Assembly: GCF_001971785.1 (NCBI RefSeq)
Contig: NZ_CP019389.1
Coordinates: 1,747,001-1,811,000 of the forward strand
Length of the DNA: 64,000 bases
Origin: Seonamhaeicola sp. S2-3
Lineage (GTDB): Bacteria > Bacteroidota > Bacteroidia > Flavobacteriales > Flavobacteriaceae
Direction: 5' to 3'
In this document: positions 55,216 to 64,000 of the stretch, in pieces
Layout: every line of letters begins with the position of its first letter
Numbering within the stretch: the first letter of the stretch is position 1
Notes under the pieces: generated by a model
The model's input: only the letters and a program-made list of their open reading frames with translations
The model's database searches: none
Told to the model about the DNA's origin: nothing
Position numbers and translations under genes: made by a program

Positions 55216-56550
55216 ATGTATACATTTTCAAATAAATTAAAGACATTTTCATTCATTCTAATGATTTTAGGATTGTTAGGTGTTGGATATGGTTTTATGA
55301 CATCTCATAAATCTTTTGAAGAAGTTGAACACTTACTTGAAGCGGAAGCTCATCATGGAGGTGGACATGCAGAAGAAGCAACACACAATACTCATGCTGA
55401 AAATACCCATGGTGAAGAAGCACATGCTGCTGATGAACACGCAAAGCATATTGAGCACGTTCAACATCAAATAGCTAACCGTCCTTGGGCAGCTTTATAT
55501 GTAGCGGCATTCTTTTTTATGATGATTGCTCTTGGAGTTTTAGCTTTTTATGCTATCCAAATTGCTTCGCAAGCAGGATGGTCTCCTGTATTATTTAGAG
55601 TTATGGAAGGTATTACAGCATATCTATTACCAGGCGCATTAATAGTTTTAATTATAGCTGTAGCTTCTGGAACTATTGGGCATTACAACTTATTTATTTG
55701 GATGGACCCCGAAGTTGTTGAGCATGATAAACTAATAAAAGGAAAATCAGGATTTTTAAACTTACCTTGGTTTACAATTCGTGGCTTAATATTTATTGCG
55801 GGGTGGAGTTTATACCGTCATTTTTCACGCAAATTCTCTATTGCACAAGATACAGCAGAAGATAATAGTAATTTCAAAAAATCTTTCCGTATTGCAGCAG
55901 GATTTTTAGTGTTCTTTATTTACACAGAATCAATGATGTCTTGGGATTGGATTATGAGTGTAGACCCTCACTGGTTCTCTACTTTATTTGGATGGTATGT
56001 ATTTGCTAGTATGTTTGTAAGTGGTATTACCGTTATTGCTTTAATTTCAATTTATTTAAAATCTAGAGGCTATTTAGAATTTGTTAATGAAAACCACTTA
56101 CATGACGTTGCTAAATACATGTTTGCATTTAGTATTTTCTGGACTTATTTATGGTTCTCACAATTTATGCTTATTTGGTATTCAAACATACCAGAAGAGG
56201 TAACTTATTTTATTTCAAGATTTAACGATTATAAATTACCATTCTTAGGTATGGTAGCTTTAAACTTTGTTTTCCCAATATTAATGTTAATGAATGCAGA
56301 TTACAAACGTATTCCGTGGTTTGTAGTGATGACTGGTTTGGTTATTTTATTCGGACATTATATTGACATCTTTAATATGATCATGCCTGCTACTGTTGGT
56401 GACAGATGGTTTATTGGGATTCCAGAGATAAGCTCAATTTTATTATTCGCTGGCTTATTTATTTTTGTGGTATTTACAGCGTTAACCAAAGCGCCATTAC
56501 TAGTAAAACGATACCCTTTTAGAAAAGAAAGCGAAGAATTTCATTATTAA
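55216..56550 (+). CDS. actF: Alternative Complex III subunit F
   Basis: 444 aa. One N-terminal helix, then a His-rich loop (residues 40-90, with EAHHGGGHAEE-like runs that could bind metal), then about nine helices (RPWAALYVAAFFFMMIALG; MSWDWIMSVDPHWFSTLFGWY). ActF is the second NrfD-like membrane subunit, thought to contribute to proton handling. Followed after 31 bp by the cytochrome oxidase genes. Confidence 0.92.
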   Translation: MYTFSNKLKTFSFILMILGLLGVGYGFMTSHKSFEEVEHLLEAEAHHGGGHAEEATHNTHAENTHGEEAHAADEHAKHIEHVQHQIANRPWAALYVAAFFFMMIALGVLAFYAIQIASQAGWSPVLFRVMEGITAYLLPGALIVLIIAVASGTIGHYNLFIWMDPEVVEHDKLIKGKSGFLNLPWFTIRGLIFIAGWSLYRHFSRKFSIAQDTAEDNSNFKKSFRIAAGFLVFFIYTESMMSWDWIMSVDPHWFSTLFGWYVFASMFVSGITVIALISIYLKSRGYLEFVNENHLHDVAKYMFAFSIFWTYLWFSQFMLIWYSNIPEEVTYFISRFNDYKLPFLGMVALNFVFPILMLMNADYKRIPWFVVMTGLVILFGHYIDIFNMIMPATVGDRWFIGIPEISSILLFAGLFIFVVFTALTKAPLLVKRYPFRKESEEFHY

Positions 56551-56581
56551 TTAAAGAATTAAATAAAGACGAACAATACCA

Positions 56582-57655
56582 ATGACTGCTTTATTAACAA
56601 TTATAGTTTTAGTATTTATTTTAGTTGCCATTTGGCAAATGGTTAAAATATTCGATTTAGCACAAGCTAGAAGCGGAAATGATACACCTGGAGTAGCCAC
56701 AGATAAAGATAATGCCTTAAATGGGCGTTTAATGATGGGATTTTTAGCATTTATTTATGTTATAACCATTGTTTCTTGTGTTAAATGGGGCGATTTACCA
56801 TTATTATCAAATGCTGCCTCTGAACATGGACCAACCATAGATAACTTAATGATTATATCATTAGTAATTATCTTTATTGTACAAATTGTAACACAGTTTT
56901 TATTACACTATTTTGCATTTAAATACAAAGGAGAAAAAGGTAGACAAGCCTTGTTTTTTGCCGATAATAATAAACTAGAAGCTATCTGGACTATTATCCC
57001 AGTAATTGTTTTAGCTGGTTTAATTATTTACGGATTAAACACTTGGATTAACATCATGGGTGTTGATGAAAGCGATGATCCTTTAGTAGTAGAGTTATAC
57101 GCTCAACAGTTTAACTGGAAAGCACGTTATGCTGGAGCAGATAATACTTTAGGTAAGGCTAATGTTCGTTTAATTGATATAGATCGTGCTAATATTTTAG
57201 GTTTAGATGAGTCTGACCCTAATGCACAAGATGATATTATTACAACAGAATTACATTTACCTGTTGGTAAGCCAGTATTATTTAAAATGCGTTCGCAAGA
57301 TGTATTACACTCTGCTTATATGCCTCATTTTAGAGCTCAAATGAACTGTGTTCCTGGTATGATTACTCAGTTTGGTTTTACACCAACTGTAACTACAGAG
57401 GAAATGAGACAGAACCCTGATATGATAGAAAAAGTACAAAATATTAATAATATTAGAGTTGAAAAAAGTAAGGATTTAGTAGCTGAAGGTGAAGATGCTC
57501 TTGAACGTTATGAGTTTGATTATTTATTACTTTGTAATAAAATTTGCGGTAAATCTCATTACAATATGCAAATGAAAATTATTGTTGAAACGCAAGAAGA
57601 ATTTGATGCTTGGATTAAAGAGCAAAAGGAATTTAAAAACTCTCTAATTAACTAA
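56582..57655 (+). CDS. coxB: Cytochrome c oxidase subunit II
   Basis: 357 aa. Three N-terminal helices including an extra one at the start, then the cupredoxin CuA domain: QFNWKARYAG, QDVLHSAYMPHFRAQMNCVPGM and the ligand loop CNKICGKSHYNM (Cys, Cys, His, Met). It takes electrons from cytochrome c or ActE and passes them to subunit I. No fused cytochrome c domain. Confidence 0.95.
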   Translation: MTALLTIIVLVFILVAIWQMVKIFDLAQARSGNDTPGVATDKDNALNGRLMMGFLAFIYVITIVSCVKWGDLPLLSNAASEHGPTIDNLMIISLVIIFIVQIVTQFLLHYFAFKYKGEKGRQALFFADNNKLEAIWTIIPVIVLAGLIIYGLNTWINIMGVDESDDPLVVELYAQQFNWKARYAGADNTLGKANVRLIDIDRANILGLDESDPNAQDDIITTELHLPVGKPVLFKMRSQDVLHSAYMPHFRAQMNCVPGMITQFGFTPTVTTEEMRQNPDMIEKVQNINNIRVEKSKDLVAEGEDALERYEFDYLLLCNKICGKSHYNMQMKIIVETQEEFDAWIKEQKEFKNSLIN

Positions 57656-57682
57656 TTAAAAAAAGAAAAACGATATAAGATT

Positions 57683-59473
57683 ATGTCAGCACACGCAGAT
57701 ATTCACGCTCACGACGACCACGGACATCATCATAAAGAAACGTTTGTAACTAAATATATATTTAGTCAAGACCATAAAATGATTGCCAAACAGTACCTTA
57801 TAACTGGTACCATTATGGGAATTATTGGTGTAATGATGTCATTAATGTTCCGTATGCAAATTGCATGGCCAGAAGAACCTAATGTGATATTTGAAGCACT
57901 TTTAGGTAAATGGGCACCAGACGGTGTAATGGATGCCGATATTTATTTGGCATTAGTTACTATCCATGGTACCATTATGGTATTCTTTGTATTAACGGCT
58001 GGTTTAAGTGGTACCTTTAGTAACTTATTAATACCATTGCAAATTGGGGCACGAGATATGGCTTCTGGATTTTTAAACATGGTATCATACTGGCTGTTCT
58101 TTTTATCTAGTGTTATTATGGTAATCTCTTTATTTGTACAGGCGGGTCCTGCTGCAGCTGGATGGACAATATACCCTCCATTAAGTGCTTTACCTATGGC
58201 ACAAGGAGGTTCTGGTACAGGTATGACTTTATGGTTAGTGGCTATGGCAATTTTTATTGCTTCTTCTTTATTAGGATCGCTTAACTACATTGTTACTGTA
58301 TTAAATTTAAGAACTAAAGGAATGTCTATGACAAGATTGCCTTTAACAATTTGGGCATTCTTTATTACAGCTGTAATTGGTGTTATTTCATTCCCAGTTT
58401 TATTATCTGCAGCTTTATTATTAATAATGGATAGAAGTTTTGGTACATCATTCTTCTTATCAGATATATTTATACAAGGTGAAGTTTTACATTACCAAGG
58501 AGGTTCACCAGTGTTATTTGAACATTTATTCTGGTTCTTAGGTCACCCAGAGGTATATATTGTAATATTACCTGCAATGGGAATAGTGTCTGAAATTATG
58601 GCGGCAAATTCACGTAAACCAATTTTTGGTTATCGTGCTATGATTGCATCAATATTAGCTATCGCGTTTTTATCCACAATTGTTTGGGGTCACCATATGT
58701 TTGTATCAGGAATGAACCCATTCTTAGGATCTGTGTTTACTTTTACAACATTATTAATTGCAATTCCATCTGCCGTTAAAGCTTTCAACTGGATTACCAC
58801 CCTTTGGAAAGGTAATCTACAAATGAACCCTGCTATGTTGTTTTCAATTGGGTTTGTATCAACATTTATAACAGGTGGTTTAACAGGAATTATACTTGGA
58901 GATAGTGCTTTAGATATTAATGTACATGACACCTATTTTGTTGTAGCGCACTTCCACTTAGTTATGGGTATATCTGCATTGTATGGTATGTTTGCTGGTA
59001 TTTATCACTGGTATCCTAAAATGTTTGGTAGAATGTTAAATAAAAACTTAGGATATATTCATTTTTGGTTAACCGCTGTTTGTGCCTATGGGGTTTTCTT
59101 CCCAATGCATTTTATTGGTATGGCAGGTTTACCACGTCGTTATTATACCAATAGTAATTTCCCATTATTTGACGATTTAGCAAATGTAAATGTGGTAATT
59201 ACAATATTTGCATTAATAGGTGGTGTAGTACAATTAGTATATTTATATAATTTCTTTGTTAGTATTTTCTACGGAAAGAAAGCATCTCAAAATCCGTGGC
59301 GTTCTACTACTTTAGAATGGACAACACCTGTTGAACATATTCATGGTAACTGGCCAGGTGAAATACCTCATGTATACCGTTGGGCTTACGATTATAGTAA
59401 ACCAGGTCATGATGAAGACTTTGTTCCTCAAAACATTCCTCTAAAAGAAGGAGAGGAAGAGCTTCAGCACTAG
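57683..59473 (+). CDS. coxA: Cytochrome c oxidase subunit I
   Basis: 596 aa. Heme-copper oxidase with the CuB/cross-linked Tyr helix FWFLGHPEVYIVILPAMG, WGHHMFVSGMNP (CuB His pair) and the heme ligands in HDTYFVVAHFHLVMG. A His-rich N-terminus (HADIHAHDDHGHHHK) precedes the first helix. The YI..P-type HPEVY site indicates an A-type oxidase. It reduces oxygen and pumps protons, completing the menaquinol-to-oxygen route of this operon. Subunits III and IV are not next to it here. Confidence 0.96.
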   Translation: MSAHADIHAHDDHGHHHKETFVTKYIFSQDHKMIAKQYLITGTIMGIIGVMMSLMFRMQIAWPEEPNVIFEALLGKWAPDGVMDADIYLALVTIHGTIMVFFVLTAGLSGTFSNLLIPLQIGARDMASGFLNMVSYWLFFLSSVIMVISLFVQAGPAAAGWTIYPPLSALPMAQGGSGTGMTLWLVAMAIFIASSLLGSLNYIVTVLNLRTKGMSMTRLPLTIWAFFITAVIGVISFPVLLSAALLLIMDRSFGTSFFLSDIFIQGEVLHYQGGSPVLFEHLFWFLGHPEVYIVILPAMGIVSEIMAANSRKPIFGYRAMIASILAIAFLSTIVWGHHMFVSGMNPFLGSVFTFTTLLIAIPSAVKAFNWITTLWKGNLQMNPAMLFSIGFVSTFITGGLTGIILGDSALDINVHDTYFVVAHFHLVMGISALYGMFAGIYHWYPKMFGRMLNKNLGYIHFWLTAVCAYGVFFPMHFIGMAGLPRRYYTNSNFPLFDDLANVNVVITIFALIGGVVQLVYLYNFFVSIFYGKKASQNPWRSTTLEWTTPVEHIHGNWPGEIPHVYRWAYDYSKPGHDEDFVPQNIPLKEGEEELQH

Positions 59474-59498
59474 TTAATATAATTTATCTTATATATTC

Positions 59499-59526
59499 AA
59501 AACCCGTCTATTAATAGACGGGTTTT
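59499..59526. terminator. Terminator of the act-cox operon
   Basis: A perfect 28-bp palindrome (arms AAAACCCGTCTATT/AATAGACGGGTTTT). Confidence 0.85.
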
Positions 59527-59593
59527 GTCGTTTAAAGGCTTTTTTTTCCGATAAAAAGCAAATTTATCACAATAAATCGATGAAATACAAAAA

Positions 59594-59640
59594 AATCAGT
59601 TAAATTGCGAAAGAAATATTTTATTAACGAATAACTGATT
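59594..59640. repeat. Inverted repeat before the giant surface protein gene
   Basis: AATCAGTTA and TAACTGATT, perfect 9-bp arms 29 nt apart, 59 bp upstream of the ATG. Possible regulator site. Confidence 0.4.
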
Positions 59641-59698
59641 ATCAATATCAAGTCATTTAGATATATAAGCTATTAACAACTATTAATTAACCCAATCT

Positions 59699-62600
59699 AT
59701 GAAAACAAAACCTATTTTTAAGGTTTCAACTTCGTTTGTGACCTTTGTAATGGCATTGCTTTGGACCGCTTTTTCTGCTATAGCGCAGTGTCCAACAGTC
59801 ACAAATCCAACGCCTCCACCAATATGTGATGCTTCAGGATATACTTTTGCAGATTTAAGTGCAGATTATGCAACTGATAATGGTAATGGTATTGTTTGGT
59901 ATAACTCACTTACAGGTACTAATCCTTTTATTGACAATGAATTACTTTCAGAAGGAACCTATTATGCTGATGATAGTTCAGGATCTTGTGGTAGCAGACA
60001 GCCCATAACTATTAGTTTTCAAGTATCAGAAAGTGGTCAAAACCTTGATCAGATTTATTGTAGTAATGAAGGTGCTACAATACAAACGTATATTGATGAT
60101 GTTTTGCAAATCAACATTCCAAGTGGAGGTGATATAGAAATTTACTATGACTTAGATTTAACAAATCAAGCAAACAGTACAGATGCTATTCCTAGCGGAG
60201 CAACAAAATATTTTATTGTTTTCACTGATAATGGAGGATGTAGAAGTCAAGTAGAAATTGGTCAAGTAGGTGTTTTTAATGCACCAGCAGATCCAACCCC
60301 TGTAAATCCGCAAGGGTTCTGTTCAGATACTAACCCAACCATTGGAGATTTAGATCCTGGAACTGCAGCAACAAATATTAGTTGGTATAATAGCTTAGAT
60401 GCTTTTGGAGACCCTATTCCGCCAGCATTATCATTATCAACTCCATTAGTTGATGGTAATACCTATTACGTTCAAATAAATGATGTGTTTTGTGTTAGTA
60501 ATCCTGTAGCAGTAAATGTAAATATTGATACACCTGTAGATGCAGGTACTTCTGGAAATTTAGAATATTGTATTGATAATTTACCTACGTTAGATTTCAA
60601 TTTATATGATGAATTAGGCGGAACACCAGAAACAACAGGAAGTTGGTTTGGACCGTTAACTACAACAAATGGTTATCAAGGTACTGTAAATATATCATCT
60701 TTAACCGCAGGAACTCATACATTCGTTTATACAGTATTGAGTGCAGGTGTTTGTCCAGATGAAACTTCAAATGTTATTATTACAGTTAACGAAACCTTAT
60801 CATCTGGGATGCCATCTGCTTTAAATCCTGCTTCGTTTTGCGAGTCCAGTTTACCAGCAGCGTTTGATTTGTTTACTTTATTAGATAATGAAGATGCAGG
60901 AGGACAATGGACACAAGGAACCTCAAGTTCAGACCCTGTAATTATATCTCCAATAGATTTAACCGGATTTACTCCAGGAACGTATGATTTTACGTATACC
61001 CAAAATGTGTCACCTAACCCTTGTCCTGAAGAATCTACCAAAGTTCAAGTAATTGTTTTAGCAGACCCCAATGCGGGAGTAGCTGTAAATCAAACATTTT
61101 GTGAGAATGTTTTAGGCGCTAACACTCCTTTTAATTTGTTTGATGCTTTAGATGGTTCGCAAGATCATGATAATGGAACTTGGACAGATGTTTCTAATGC
61201 CACCATTTCAAATGCTCTGGATATTACAACTCTTACCGTAGCAGGAAGTCCTTATTCTTATAGCTATACCATTGATAACGGTACATGTTCTGATACAGAA
61301 GAAATAACTATTACCATAGAGCCTGCTCCAGAATCAGGTGAACCTGTATTAGCTATTACAGAATTTTGCGAAGGTGCTGCTCCAGCAAGTTTTAATTTAT
61401 TCGATTTGTTAACGGGTGAAGATCAAACTGGAACTTGGATTGATGACGATGCAACAGGAGCACTAACTGGTAATACCGTAGATTTATCAGGATTAGCGGC
61501 TAACACCTATAATTTTACTTATGATGTAGATGCCATTGGAAGTTGTGACGATGTAAATGTAACAGTAAGTGTCATAATAAATCCGTTACCTAACACCGGA
61601 ACACCAACGACAGTCGTGCTTTGTGAGAATGATGTTATACCAAATTCACCTTTAGATTTATTTGGACAATTGTCAGGAGAAGATGCTGGCGGAACTTGGT
61701 CAGATGATAATTCAACAGGCGCTTTATCAGGTAGTAATTTAGATTTAACAGCTTTGGCAGTTGGTTCTTATAATTTTACATACAGTATAACAGACGCCAA
61801 TAGTTGTACTAACAGTAGTACAGTAACAGTTACAATTGAAGATGCCCCAGAATCGGGTACAGTAAATACGCCTCAAGAATTTTGTAAAGGTGCTGCTCCA
61901 GCAAGTTTTAATTTATTCGATTTATTAACGGGTGAAGATCAAACTGGAACTTGGATTGATGACGATGCAACAGGAGCACTAACCGGTAATACCGTAGATT
62001 TATCAGGATTAGCGGCTAACACCTATAATTTTACTTATGATGTAGATGCCATTGGAAGTTGTGACGATGCAAATGTAACGGTTAGTATTATTATAAATCC
62101 GTTACCTAACACCGGAACACCAACGACAGTCGTGCTTTGTGAGAATGATGTTATACCAAATTCACCTTTAGATTTATTTGGACAATTGTCAGGAGAAGAT
62201 GCTGGCGGAACTTGGTCAGATGATAATTCAACAGGCGCTTTATCAGGTAGTAATTTAGATTTAACAGCTTTGGCAGTTGGTTCTTATAATTTTACATACA
62301 GTATAACAGACTCCAATAGTTGTACTAACAGTAGTACAGTAACAGTTACAATTGAAGATGCCCCAGAATCGGGTACAGTAAATACGCCTCAAGAATTTTG
62401 TAAAGGTGCTGCTCCAGCAAGTTTTAATTTATTCGATTTATTAACGGGTGAAGATCAAACTGGAACTTGGATTGATGACGATGCAACAGGAGCACTAACC
62501 GGTAATACCGTAGATTTATCAGGATTAGCAGCTAACACCTATAATTTCACATATGATGTAGATGCCATTGGAAGTTGTGACGATGTAAACGTAACGGTTA

Positions 62601-64000
62601 GTATTATTATAAATGATACGCCGGCACCAGCAGCATCAGCAACTCAAGAATTTTGTGATAGTGCTACGGTTGCAGATTTAGTTGTAACTGGTAATGCTGT
62701 ACAGTGGTATGATGTTGCTACAGAAGGAACACCATTGGCAAATACAACAGTGCTTGCAGATGCTAAAACGTATTATGTAACCCAAACAGATGCTACAACA
62801 GGATGTGAATCTTCAACAAGAACCGCTGTATTAGTAACAATTTATCAATCTCCAAATGCAGGAAATATTAACACGACTCCAATAGTTGCGTGTAATACAG
62901 ATAATAATATAGATTTATTTAATGGTTTAGATGGTACTCAAGATAATGGAGGTATTTGGAATAATAATGATGGTGTAGGTAATTTAACAGGAAACATATT
63001 TGATGCCACAGGAGTTTCAGCAGGAACTTATAGTTTTACTTATACAGTAATAGCTTCGGCTCCATGTGTAGATGATAGCGAAACTATTACCGTAACCATT
63101 GAAGAGCCTTTAGATGCTGGAACAGATGGCGCACCATTAAATTTATGTAGTAATAACGGAACTATAGATTTATTTACTCAATTAGGAGGAACACCAGATT
63201 CTGGTGGAACATGGTCTCCAGTAATGGCAAGTGGTACTGGGGTTTTTAATCCTTTAGTAGATGCTCCTGGAACATATACGTATACTTTATCAAATGGATG
63301 TGGAACGGTGTCAAGCAGTATTGATGTAGCAGTAACCTTAGCACCAAATGCAGGAGCTGATACCTCGGTAGATTTATGTATGATTGATGGCCCCATTGAT
63401 TTATTTGAGCAATTAGGCTCTGGAGCACAAAGCGGAGGAACATGGTCGCCAGCAATGGCTAGTAGTACAGGTGTTTTTGATCCAGCAGTAGATGCAGCTG
63501 TTGTATACACTTATACCGTTGCAGCAGTTTCACCCTGTTCACCAGATGCTACAGCTACTGTTACAGTAACTGTTAATGATACACCAACGCCAACAGTAAC
63601 AGATAACAATCCTGAATTTTGTTTGATTGACAATCCTACAGTTTCAGATTTAGATAGCACTATAAGTTCAACAGGAACTATAAATTGGTATGAAGATGCC
63701 TCCTTAACATTACCGTTAACAGGAACAGAAAGTTTAGTTGATGGTGAAGATTATTACGCAACACAAACCAATAGTTCGGGTTGCGAATCATCTAACGCAG
63801 TTCAAATTGATGTTACTGTTAATGATACGGCAACCCCAACATTGTTAGATGCTTCAGCTGAATATTGTATTAATGATGGGCCTATGATATTAGATTTAAC
63901 CAACAATATTGCAGAGTATGATTCTAATGCAGGAAATGTAGTTTGGTATGATTCTGAAACAGGAGGATCAATAATATCTAGTAGTACAAATTTAACTAAT
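59699..64000 (+). CDS. Giant secreted repeat protein (partial, runs off the window)
   Basis: The frame is open from the ATG at 59699 to the window end (over 1430 codons). Signal peptide TSFVTFVMALLWTAFSAIAQ. The mature part is a string of Ig-like/PKD-like repeats of about 80-90 residues, many starting EFC or YC (two Cys per repeat) and ending in beta strands (TYNFTYDVDA; TYTYTL), acidic and Thr/Ser-rich. It contains near-identical 516-bp tandem repeats (61361-62614). This architecture is typical of T9SS-exported adhesins with a gliding-motility-type C-terminal domain; that end lies outside the window. Reverse-strand readings across it are shadows. Confidence 0.88.
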   Translation, partial: MKTKPIFKVSTSFVTFVMALLWTAFSAIAQCPTVTNPTPPPICDASGYTFADLSADYATDNGNGIVWYNSLTGTNPFIDNELLSEGTYYADDSSGSCGSRQPITISFQVSESGQNLDQIYCSNEGATIQTYIDDVLQINIPSGGDIEIYYDLDLTNQANSTDAIPSGATKYFIVFTDNGGCRSQVEIGQVGVFNAPADPTPVNPQGFCSDTNPTIGDLDPGTAATNISWYNSLDAFGDPIPPALSLSTPLVDGNTYYVQINDVFCVSNPVAVNVNIDTPVDAGTSGNLEYCIDNLPTLDFNLYDELGGTPETTGSWFGPLTTTNGYQGTVNISSLTAGTHTFVYTVLSAGVCPDETSNVIITVNETLSSGMPSALNPASFCESSLPAAFDLFTLLDNEDAGGQWTQGTSSSDPVIISPIDLTGFTPGTYDFTYTQNVSPNPCPEESTKVQVIVLADPNAGVAVNQTFCENVLGANTPFNLFDALDGSQDHDNGTWTDVSNATISNALDITTLTVAGSPYSYSYTIDNGTCSDTEEITITIEPAPESGEPVLAITEFCEGAAPASFNLFDLLTGEDQTGTWIDDDATGALTGNTVDLSGLAANTYNFTYDVDAIGSCDDVNVTVSVIINPLPNTGTPTTVVLCENDVIPNSPLDLFGQLSGEDAGGTWSDDNSTGALSGSNLDLTALAVGSYNFTYSITDANSCTNSSTVTVTIEDAPESGTVNTPQEFCKGAAPASFNLFDLLTGEDQTGTWIDDDATGALTGNTVDLSGLAANTYNFTYDVDAIGSCDDANVTVSIIINPLPNTGTPTTVVLCENDVIPNSPLDLFGQLSGEDAGGTWSDDNSTGALSGSNLDLTALAVGSYNFTYSITDSNSCTNSSTVTVTIEDAPESGTVNTPQEFCKGAAPASFNLFDLLTGEDQTGTWIDDDATGALTGNTVDLSGLAANTYNFTYDVDAIGSCDDVNVTVSIIINDTPAPAASATQEFCDSATVADLVVTGNAVQWYDVATEGTPLANTTVLADAKTYYVTQTDATTGCESSTRTAVLVTIYQSPNAGNINTTPIVACNTDNNIDLFNGLDGTQDNGGIWNNNDGVGNLTGNIFDATGVSAGTYSFTYTVIASAPCVDDSETITVTIEEPLDAGTDGAPLNLCSNNGTIDLFTQLGGTPDSGGTWSPVMASGTGVFNPLVDAPGTYTYTLSNGCGTVSSSIDVAVTLAPNAGADTSVDLCMIDGPIDLFEQLGSGAQSGGTWSPAMASSTGVFDPAVDAAVVYTYTVAAVSPCSPDATATVTVTVNDTPTPTVTDNNPEFCLIDNPTVSDLDSTISSTGTINWYEDASLTLPLTGTESLVDGEDYYATQTNSSGCESSNAVQIDVTVNDTATPTLLDASAEYCINDGPMILDLTNNIAEYDSNAGNVVWYDSETGGSIISSSTNLTN
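61361..62614 (+). repeat. 516-bp in-frame tandem repeats (two full copies and a partial third)
   Basis: Copies start at 61361, 61877 and 62393 with GAATTTTG[CT]. Each full unit is 172 codons and holds two Ig-like modules. They differ by only a few bases, while repeats elsewhere in the protein are clearly diverged. The third copy departs after 62614. Confidence 0.92.

Noticed and set aside
60727-63510. Several minus-strand reading frames opposite the giant surface protein
   Set aside because: They arise from the repetitive, stop-poor coding strand; the plus frame is continuous from 59699 with a signal peptide.

Overview
This window is AT-rich chromosomal DNA from a member of the Flavobacteriaceae (Bacteroidota). 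The evidence is family content: a PorT-like type IX secretion protein, a secreted protein with a C-terminal sorting domain, a full Alternative Complex III operon, DUF2723 and YgiQ proteins. Several promoters also fit the Bacteroidota pattern TTG-N19/20-TAnnTTTG, and SD-like sites are rare.

Layout. 1-9.5 kb: end of an ExbB/ExbD-type operon, a PorT-like barrel, then a minus-strand run with a PAP2-like membrane protein, rpoN, asnS, an RND/MMPL exporter broken by one missing base, and a beta-barrel protein. 9.5-15.4 kb: translation and nucleotide genes on the minus strand (frr, pyrH, tsf, rpsB, rpsI, rplM), interrupted by a plus-strand trypsin-like lipoprotein. 15.5-29.4 kb: ygiQ, a type II restriction-modification (R-M) pair whose methyltransferase carries a MerR-like HTH, a bile-acid-symporter-like protein, polA, a metallophosphoesterase, a cysteine-less thioredoxin-fold protein, a polysaccharide deacetylase, a DUF2723 protein and tRNA-Gln(UUG).

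29.4-38.4 kb is an accessory region between tRNA-Gln and a secreted esterase-like protein. Every gene in it lies on the minus strand. The gene units are separated by repeat-like boundaries, most containing GTT-N3/N5-CAA read on the minus strand. One boundary (31882-32014) has nested inverted arms like an integron attC site. Two genes end in the same 69-bp repeat. The R-M block is bracketed by direct repeats. The cargo is an EreA/ChaN-like lipoprotein, an unknown protein, a C.M.R restriction-modification operon with a 47-bp dyad operator, a truncated second restriction enzyme, an Fn3-like lipoprotein and a RidA/SRPBCC pair. No integrase is visible. I read this as an integron-cassette-like array without its recombinase; this is an inference.

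38.6-64 kb: the secreted esterase-like protein, a universal stress protein, rimP-nusA-infB behind a possible attenuator, a SPOR protein, then actABCDEF-coxBA. That operon encodes quinol:cytochrome c oxidoreductase together with aa3-type oxidase subunits, so electrons can pass from menaquinol to oxygen. The window ends inside a giant secreted repeat protein containing 516-bp near-identical tandem repeats.
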